DNA of 26,502 nt from an uncultured Holdemanella sp. (lineage in GTDB: Bacteria; Bacillota_I; Bacilli_A; Erysipelotrichales; Erysipelotrichaceae): contig NZ_CAKVMR010000030.1 of NCBI RefSeq assembly GCF_934772795.1, positions 1-26,502 of the forward strand. Direction: 5' to 3'. Numbering within the stretch: the first letter of the stretch is position 1; each line of letters opens with the position of its first letter. Shown piece by piece: positions 21,656-26,502 of the stretch. Made by a program: the position numbers and the translations under genes. The notes below the pieces were generated by a model that was given only the letters and a program-made list of their open reading frames with translations, did not search any database and was not told where the DNA came from.

Positions 21656-22006
21656 GTGAGTTTAGATATCTTTATGAGTACATTAGCTCGTGCATTTTCA
21701 TATGTGTTACCCATCGTTGGTGTCATCGCATTAATTTATTTGATTATCTTTTTGAAGCAATTGATTGAAACCTTAAAACAAGTCTCAAAAACATTGGATA
21801 CAGCCAATGATCAATTGAAGAAATTAGATGCGCCATTAAAAACGGCAGAAAATATTTCGAATACGGTGGATGAGGTAAATCAAACCGCAAAAGAAGCATT
21901 TGTGAATGTAGTTGGTGCATTAAGTGAAAATGTACAAAATGCCAAAGACTGGTTTCAAAGTAAAAAAACTGGAAAAGAAAGCATAGAAACAAAGGAGGAT
22001 GAATGA
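21656..22006 (+). CDS. DUF948/YtxG-like membrane protein
   Basis: A 116-residue protein starting with GTG (RBS GAGGTGG just upstream). One TM helix spans about residues 14-34 (FSYVLPIVGVIALIYLIIFL), followed by a long heptad-rich helix (LKQLIETLKQVSKTLDTANDQLKKLDAPLKTAENIS split across the region), as in DUF948/YtxG proteins. In B. subtilis ytxG and ytxH lie between murC and ccpA, the same order as here apart from the inserted ATPase pair. Function is unknown; the family is linked with general stress in Bacillus. The next gene follows directly. Confidence 0.75.
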   Translation: MSLDIFMSTLARAFSYVLPIVGVIALIYLIIFLKQLIETLKQVSKTLDTANDQLKKLDAPLKTAENISNTVDEVNQTAKEAFVNVVGALSENVQNAKDWFQSKKTGKESIETKEDE

Positions 22007-22007
22007 C

Positions 22008-22541
22008 ATGGATGAAAAACAATTAATTGATGATCTAGAAAAAGAATCGATGCTAGAGCTTGAAGTGATGCATGAATCCGAAAATACAGATAACGAAAAA
22101 ATTATTGAGGATGCCAAGAGCAAAATTGAAAAATTATTTGATGATGTTCGTGACTTATTAAAGGACGCTTCAGATCCTGAAAAAGTAAAGGAAGCATTAT
22201 CGCAGGCAAAAGAAGATGCGAAAGATATTCTTTCTTCGACAAAAGATAAAGTGGTTGAAGTAAGTGAAAGTGAACAATTCAAACAGACAATGGCAGCTGG
22301 AAAAGAATTCTTACAGGGTACAGCTGGATTGGTTGTAGATGGCTTTAAATATGGAAAAGAAACATTAAGAAAAAATGATTCTTTGCGTAAGGTAATTGAT
22401 AAAGCGGATGAAAAAGTCGATGAAATTCGTACGAATGATTCTGTTATTCGTGCCGTTGATAAAGCAGAAGAAGTAACGGGTAAAGCTACCGAAGCATTGT
22501 TTAGTGGATTAAAGAAGATTTTTAACAAGGGGGACGAATAA
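22008..22541 (+). CDS. Acidic helical protein in the YtxH position
   Basis: A 177-residue, highly charged helical protein without the N-terminal glycine-rich TM segment of true YtxH. It has repeated amphipathic segments (KIEKLFDDVRDLLKDA, VKEALSQAKEDAKDIL, KADEKVDEIRTNDSVI) and a central glycine-containing stretch MAAGKEFLQGTAGLVVDGFK. The motif NDS-LR/IR recurs (RKNDSLRKVIDKADE and RTNDSVIRAVDKAEE), a clear internal repeat of about 20 residues. ATG 22008 is used because AAAGGAGG (21991-21998) abuts the earlier in-frame ATG at 21999. It lies between the ytxG-like and ccpA-like genes. A surface or envelope-associated role with the ytxG-like protein is inferred. Confidence 0.7.
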   Translation: MDEKQLIDDLEKESMLELEVMHESENTDNEKIIEDAKSKIEKLFDDVRDLLKDASDPEKVKEALSQAKEDAKDILSSTKDKVVEVSESEQFKQTMAAGKEFLQGTAGLVVDGFKYGKETLRKNDSLRKVIDKADEKVDEIRTNDSVIRAVDKAEEVTGKATEALFSGLKKIFNKGDE

Positions 22542-22543
22542 GG

Positions 22544-23551
22544 ATGAAACGAATTACCATTTATGATGTTGCCAAAGAAGCGGATGTCTCATTGGCAACT
22601 GTATCACGTGTTATTAATGATAGTAATGTAGTACGTGAAGATACACGTATGCGTGTTCAACAAGCGATTGAAAAATTGGGCTATAAACCAAATGCGATTG
22701 CGCAAGGTTTGGCCTTATCTAAGACAACTACAATTTCAATCGTAATGAGTGAAAAATTATTTGCGTACAACGCCAAAATCTTGAATGGTTTGATGGATGT
22801 CGCAAAAATCTATAACTACAACATCATGTTCCATACTACAAGTAAGGGCATCTCAAAAATGCAGGATGTGATTGAATCCATCATTAAATCACGTGTCGAT
22901 GGTGTTATTTTGTTTAACGACAACTTCTCAGAAGATGAAATGGAAGTTTTACATGAATACCAAATTCCAATGGTTGTAGTTGGAAGTAAATTAAAAGGTC
23001 AAAAGATTGGCAACGTTGGAAATGTATATATCAACTTCGAACGTATGGCTTATGAATTTGTGAATGAATGCTTTGAAAAGGGCATTGATGATATTTCTAT
23101 GGTAGAAGATAAATTGAATCTTTCTATGATGGAACAATTAAAAGCCGGTGTGGATCGTGCTTATGCAGAAAAAGGATTGGTATTTGATAAGTATGTTACT
23201 TATGATGATAGCTACAAATCAAGTTACACATTCTTATCAGACTACTACAAGAACCACAAGCCAAGTCGTATGGTTATCACATTCCGTGATTCTCAGGCCA
23301 TCGCTTTAATGAACGCATGTAAAGAATGTGGATATTCAATTCCAGATGATACAGAACTTATATGTATCTTGAATTCAAAATATTTGACAATGATGCGTCC
23401 GACTATTTCTACTTACAACATTCCTGAATATGATTTAGGAGCTGTTGCGATGCGTTTATTAACGAAGATGTTAGTAGAGGATGAGTCTGTTAAACAGAAC
23501 AAAGATATTGAAATTTCATTCTCAAAAATGTTTAGAGAAACTACAAAGTAA
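22544..23551 (+). CDS. ccpA: LacI family regulator, CcpA-like
   Basis: The protein has 335 residues. The N-terminal helix-turn-helix ITIYDVAKEADVSLATVSRVIN and hinge region KLGYKPNAIAQGLALSKTTTI match CcpA closely, followed by a periplasmic-binding-protein-like effector domain that is more divergent. CcpA with HPr-Ser-P represses or activates carbon genes at cre sites. Identity as CcpA rather than another LacI member rests on the strong N-terminus and the murC-ytxG-...-ccpA order; the HPr contact surface could not be judged. It is co-transcribed with the two upstream genes, has a cre-like site ahead of the operon, and ends in a terminator that contains the ybeY -35 box. Confidence 0.8.
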   Translation: MKRITIYDVAKEADVSLATVSRVINDSNVVREDTRMRVQQAIEKLGYKPNAIAQGLALSKTTTISIVMSEKLFAYNAKILNGLMDVAKIYNYNIMFHTTSKGISKMQDVIESIIKSRVDGVILFNDNFSEDEMEVLHEYQIPMVVVGSKLKGQKIGNVGNVYINFERMAYEFVNECFEKGIDDISMVEDKLNLSMMEQLKAGVDRAYAEKGLVFDKYVTYDDSYKSSYTFLSDYYKNHKPSRMVITFRDSQAIALMNACKECGYSIPDDTELICILNSKYLTMMRPTISTYNIPEYDLGAVAMRLLTKMLVEDESVKQNKDIEISFSKMFRETTK

Positions 23552-23579
23552 GAGTTCGTTTTGAACTCTCTTTTTGTTT
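23550..23579 (+). terminator. Terminator after the ccpA-like gene
   Basis: AGAGTTC (23551-23557), 5-base loop, GAACTCT (23563-23569), then C and TTTTTGTTT. Confidence 0.85.
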
Positions 23580-23589
23580 AGTGTATAAT
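23561..23589 (+). promoter_or_regulatory. Strong ybeY promoter overlapping the terminator
   Basis: TTGAAC (23561-23566), 17 bases, TATAAT (23584-23589). The -35 lies in the terminator stem. The predicted start, seven bases past the -10, is 23596, the A of the ybeY ATG. Confidence 0.7.
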
Positions 23590-23595
23590 CAAGGC

Positions 23596-24051
23596 ATGGA
23601 AATAATTTTTACAAATAACGCAAAAGATAGAAGTGTCTATCGATACAAAAAAGATTTTGAAAGGATATTAGAACGTGCCTGCAAGGTGTTAGACAGAAAG
23701 GGAGACTGGAGCTTATCGGTAATTTATGTAACACCTGAACAGATTCACGAAATCAATCGTGACTATCGTAATGTTGACCGTCCTACAGATGTCATTAGCT
23801 TTGCGATTCAAGATGATATGAGTGATATGTTGATTGAAGAAGACCAATATGAACTTGGCGATATCTTTATCAATGTACAAGCCATTCGTGATCAGGCAAA
23901 AGCCTATGGTCATTCGATTCGTCGTGAAGCTTGCTTCTTGTTCTGTCATGGATTACTTCACTTAATGGGATATGATCACATGAAAGAAGAAGATGAAAAG
24001 GTGATGTTTGCCTTACAGGATGAGATCTTAGATGAATTGGTTCAAAGGTAG
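23596..24051 (+). CDS. ybeY: Endoribonuclease YbeY
   Basis: YbeY is a zinc-dependent RNase needed for 16S rRNA 3'-end maturation and ribosome quality control. The 151-residue protein has the zinc motif HGLLHLMGYDH (His118, His122, His128), the preceding VDRPTDVISFAI and the ELGDIFINV strand. ATG 23596 is preferred: the in-frame GTG at 23581 is upstream of, or within, the promoter's -10 region. No RBS of useful spacing is visible, and the ATG coincides with the predicted transcription start, so it may be translated from a leaderless mRNA. It overlaps dgkA by 20 bases. Confidence 0.95.
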   Translation: MEIIFTNNAKDRSVYRYKKDFERILERACKVLDRKGDWSLSVIYVTPEQIHEINRDYRNVDRPTDVISFAIQDDMSDMLIEEDQYELGDIFINVQAIRDQAKAYGHSIRREACFLFCHGLLHLMGYDHMKEEDEKVMFALQDEILDELVQR

Positions 24052-24379
24052 ATTCAAATATGCCTTTCAAGGACTGTATTACGCCTTTACTAAAGACCGT
24101 AGTATACGCCTTCAAGGTATTTTTGGATTGATTGTCATATTGTTTGGCTTTCTTTTTCATTGTTCACTCAATGAATGGATGCTGCTTATTGGTGCTATTA
24201 GTTTAGTATGGTTTAGTGAAATCATCAATTCGTGTATTGAAAGATGTGTGGACTATATTTCACTAGAACATACCGACCAAGCCAAACATATTAAGGATAT
24301 GGCAGCGGGAGCTGTCTTTATTATAAGTGTGCTTGCCGCATGTATCGGGCTTTATGTATTTTTGCCCAAACTATTTTAA
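24032..24379 (+). CDS. dgkA: DgkA-type undecaprenol/diacylglycerol kinase
   Basis: A small membrane kinase (115 residues) of the DgkA family. In Gram-positive bacteria this type phosphorylates undecaprenol, feeding the lipid carrier of wall synthesis. N-terminal FKYAFQGLYYAF and RSIRLQ precede three TM helices (about 29-48, 49-66 and 92-111), and the conserved EIINSCIERCVDYIS (63-77) carries the catalytic and metal-binding Glu and Asn residues; AKHIKDMAAGAVFI follows. The ATG lies in the ybeY end with AGGA upstream. ybeY-dgkA-era is a classic Bacillota cluster; cdd, often between dgkA and era, is absent. Confidence 0.94.
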   Translation: MNWFKGRFKYAFQGLYYAFTKDRSIRLQGIFGLIVILFGFLFHCSLNEWMLLIGAISLVWFSEIINSCIERCVDYISLEHTDQAKHIKDMAAGAVFIISVLAACIGLYVFLPKLF

Positions 24380-24391
24380 AACGGAGGTAAA

Positions 24392-25300
24392 ATGAGTAAT
24401 TATAAATCAGGATTTATTGCGATCGTAGGAAGACCCAATGCAGGTAAATCAACTTTGTTGAATGCCTTGTTGAAGGAAAAGATTGCGATCATGTCGGACA
24501 AACCGAATACGACAAGAAACAACATTTCGGGTATTTTGACAAATGAAGATTGTCAATATGTGTTTGTGGATACACCAGGTATTCATAAGCCTCAACAACA
24601 ACTTGGACGTGTATTAAATAAGAATGCCTATTCGGCAATGGAAGATTGCGATGTGATCGGATGGATCGTTGATGGAAGTCAATCTTTTGGTACGGGAGAT
24701 TCATTCATTTTAAAACGTATTGAAACACTCCATAAACCGGTTGTGTTGATCATGAATAAGATTGATAAGCTTCCAAAGGAACAATTATTAAAACGCTTGA
24801 TGTATTGGCAGAAACAATATGACTTTAATGATATTGTTCCTATCAGTGCTTTGGATAAAGACAATCTTGAAGAGTTGTTGAAGGTGTTCAAAGGCTATTT
24901 GCAAGAAGGCGAGCCGATGTTTCCTGAAGAAATGAAGTCGGATCATGATATCAACTTTAGAATGTGTGAAATCGTTCGTGAAAAGATCTTATTTAAAACG
25001 CATGAGGAAATTCCTCATAGTGTAGCGGTTATTTTAGAACGTAAAGAAAAACGTGGAAACCGCATGTATCTTCAAATGATGGTAGTTGTCGATCGTGAAT
25101 CACAGAAGGGAATCTTGATTGGTAAACAAGCCAGCATGATTCGTTCAATTCGTCTAGATGCACAAAAAGAATTAAAAGATATGCTTGGATGCAGTGTGGA
25201 TTTGGAGCTATTTGTCCGTGTAGAAAAGAATTGGCGTAATCACGAAAACAAGATCAAAGAATTCGGTTTAGACGAATTAGAACAAATCGATGAAGACTAA
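24392..25300 (+). CDS. era: GTPase Era
   Basis: Era binds the 3' end of 16S rRNA during 30S maturation. The protein (302 residues) has P-loop GRPNAGKST (13-21), switch region DKPNTTRNNISGI, DTPGIHKP, NKID and SAL, and a C-terminal KH domain with LIGKQASMIRSIRLDAQKEL. RBS GGAGGT lies close to the ATG. It overlaps recO by 11 bases. With YbeY it places two 16S maturation factors in one operon. Confidence 0.98.
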   Translation: MSNYKSGFIAIVGRPNAGKSTLLNALLKEKIAIMSDKPNTTRNNISGILTNEDCQYVFVDTPGIHKPQQQLGRVLNKNAYSAMEDCDVIGWIVDGSQSFGTGDSFILKRIETLHKPVVLIMNKIDKLPKEQLLKRLMYWQKQYDFNDIVPISALDKDNLEELLKVFKGYLQEGEPMFPEEMKSDHDINFRMCEIVREKILFKTHEEIPHSVAVILERKEKRGNRMYLQMMVVVDRESQKGILIGKQASMIRSIRLDAQKELKDMLGCSVDLELFVRVEKNWRNHENKIKEFGLDELEQIDED

Positions 25301-26012
25301 GATTCAGGCACTCGTATTAAGTGTTAGTGAATACAAAGATAAGGATGGATTAGTCAAAGTATTGACTACAGATTCCATTTTAACTTTATACGCAAGAGGA
25401 CTGTTCAAACCCAATTCTAAGAATTTGCGGCTTGTACAGCCCTTTTCTTATAATGAATTCATGATCGAAGATAAGACAAAAATGCCTTTATTACTACAAG
25501 GACAAACCATTCATTATTACTATCACATTCAAGAAGATCTATTTAAATCGAGTTGTTGTTTTGTATTGCACGACTTGATTTCTAAAACAAAAAAAGAAGA
25601 AAATCTATTCAATGTATTATTGGATTGTTGGAACTCAGCTGATAAAGATTTAGACGATTTTTATTTCTGGGCTTGCATTGTTTTAAAATACTGCATCGAA
25701 CAAGAAGGAATTCAACCTTACGTAGATGGCTGCGTCCATTGTCAAAATACACGTGTTGAAACTTTATCTTTAAAAGATGGTGGATTTTTATGTGAAAAGT
25801 GTAACCCCAATCAATATCCTAGATGGAGTGTAGAACAATTAAAGAAATATCGTGCTCTATTTAAGTGCAAAGAAGAAAATTTAGAGTATGTAAAAGTTAA
25901 TTTCAATTTCAATATGGACGATTTAATATATCTAGCCAAATGGATGGAATATCACTCTCACAAGAATTATCCAAGTATTCGTTTTTTAGAAAGTATTCGA
26001 GGTTTAAAATAA
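25290..26012 (+). CDS. recO: DNA repair protein RecO
   Basis: RecO loads RecA on SSB-coated DNA with RecR and anneals strands. The protein (240 residues) has the N-terminal OB fold (ALVLSVSEYKDKDGLVKVLT...LYARGLFKPNSK), a helical middle domain, and a zinc-finger-like insert with Cys148-x2-Cys151 and Cys168-x2-Cys171. The start lies inside era. The next gene begins on the base after its stop. era-recO linkage is standard in Bacillota. Confidence 0.95.
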   Translation: MKTKIQALVLSVSEYKDKDGLVKVLTTDSILTLYARGLFKPNSKNLRLVQPFSYNEFMIEDKTKMPLLLQGQTIHYYYHIQEDLFKSSCCFVLHDLISKTKKEENLFNVLLDCWNSADKDLDDFYFWACIVLKYCIEQEGIQPYVDGCVHCQNTRVETLSLKDGGFLCEKCNPNQYPRWSVEQLKKYRALFKCKEENLEYVKVNFNFNMDDLIYLAKWMEYHSHKNYPSIRFLESIRGLK

Positions 26013-26429
26013 ATGTATCAAGAATTAGCACTTCAAATCGCACAAAAAGCCCATGCTGGACAAGTCGATAGAGCAGGTAAAGATTATATCCTTCATCCAA
26101 TGACTGTGGCTTCTTATATGGATACGGATATTGAAAAAACAATAGCTTACTTACATGATGTATTAGAAGATACCGATGTGACTGTGGATGAATTAAAAAC
26201 TATATTCCCAAATGAAATTGTGGATACACTAATTACATTAACGCATAGAAAAGATGAATCTTATTTTGAATATATTCAAAGAGTATCGAAATCTAAACTA
26301 GCTAAAAAGGTAAAGGTTGCAGATCTTTTGCACAATCTAGATATCACAAGAATCAAAGAACCTACAAAACAAGATTATGAAAGGCTAGAGAAGTACAAGA
26401 AAGCGATATTATATCTTACAACACACTAG
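26013..26429 (+). CDS. Stand-alone RelA/SpoT-type HD hydrolase domain protein
   Basis: A 138-residue protein consisting only of an HD domain like that of RelA/SpoT hydrolases: KAHAGQVDRAGKDYILHP (His14, Arg20, His28), YLHDVLEDT (His48-Asp49, Glu52-Asp53) and KVADLLHNLD (Asp104, Asn108). These are the metal and (p)ppGpp-binding positions in the family. No synthetase, TGS or ACT domain is present. It may be a small alarmone hydrolase, as in Mesh1-type proteins, but it is shorter, and other nucleotides are possible substrates. It starts immediately after recO, with a weak CGAGGT RBS inside recO. Nothing recognisable is seen in 26430-26502. Confidence 0.85.
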   Translation: MYQELALQIAQKAHAGQVDRAGKDYILHPMTVASYMDTDIEKTIAYLHDVLEDTDVTVDELKTIFPNEIVDTLITLTHRKDESYFEYIQRVSKSKLAKKVKVADLLHNLDITRIKEPTKQDYERLEKYKKAILYLTTH

Positions 26430-26502
26430 ATAATATGAAGTGACCTCCTATTGTCAATACGTGGATTACGACTCATAATTGGATTGATTAAAAACACTTA
26501 TG

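Noticed and set aside
21920..22528. 202-codon open frame on the minus strand
   Set aside because: It is a Ser/Leu-rich shadow of the acidic coiled-coil gene; the sense frame has the RBS and operon context.
26430..26502. Possible insertion sequence end (TGACCTCCTATTGTCAAT)
   Set aside because: It resembles some IS3-type termini only loosely, and the window ends before any transposase or matching inverted repeat can be seen.
1..26502. CRISPR arrays, tRNA or rRNA genes, prophage genes
   Set aside because: No regularly spaced repeats, no cloverleaf with a TTCGA-type T-loop, no rRNA signatures and no phage structural or integrase genes were seen.

Overview
The window is AT-rich DNA from a low-GC Gram-positive bacterium (Bacillota). 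Most of it is housekeeping genes on the + strand, in gene orders known from Bacilli and relatives: ireB-ruvX-DUF1292, mltG-greA, comEA-comEC-holA, rpsT divergent from fmt-lepA-hemW, rpsO...pnp, trmB, a YtpP-like thioredoxin, murC...ytxG-like...ccpA-like, and ybeY-dgkA-era-recO. The compact operons, frequent ATGA/TAATG overlaps and protein styles fit an Erysipelotrichia-like organism, but the family is an inference and no rRNA is present to settle it.

Layout. 1-186 is an intergenic leader with an unexplained foldable element and the ireB promoter. 187-2227 encodes regulation and recombination (IreB, RuvX, a DUF1292 protein) and the peptidoglycan transglycosylase MltG. 2294-6082 holds greA, the DNA-uptake genes comEA and comEC, and holA. 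6083-7640 is an accessory gap with two decayed toxin-antitoxin cassettes (Phd + broken PIN toxin on +, RelB/DinJ tail + toxin stub on -), a strong promoter running straight into a terminator, and a candidate structured RNA with its own terminator. 7668-12218 is translation: rpsT (-), fmt, lepA, hemW and rpsO with a pseudoknot-capable leader. 12286-13011 is a two-TM protein with a NUDIX-like tail, inserted in the usually adjacent rpsO-pnp pair. 13121-19676 carries pnp, a PepV-like dipeptidase, trmB, a thioredoxin, a disordered acidic protein with repeated SP-I/M-F/Y-G motifs, and murC. 19723-21533 is an accessory pair (unknown protein + AAA ATPase/DUF4143) inserted between murC and the ytxG-like gene. 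21656-23551 is a ytxG-like gene, an acidic helical protein gene and a ccpA-like gene, with a cre-like site upstream. 23596-26429 is ybeY, dgkA, era, recO and a stand-alone RelA/SpoT-type HD domain protein.

The core genes serve translation, RNA turnover, wall synthesis, replication and DNA uptake. Accessory genes sit in three gaps, each bounded by intrinsic terminators. The most interesting items are the candidate RNA at 7098-7331, the orphan 2TM-NUDIX-like protein, the two toxin-dead TA remnants in one gap, start codons placed at predicted transcription starts (ybeY, and less strongly holA), a terminator-like hairpin enclosing the comEA start, and the rpsO leader pseudoknot. All identifications come from reading the sequence; no database search or folding program was run.
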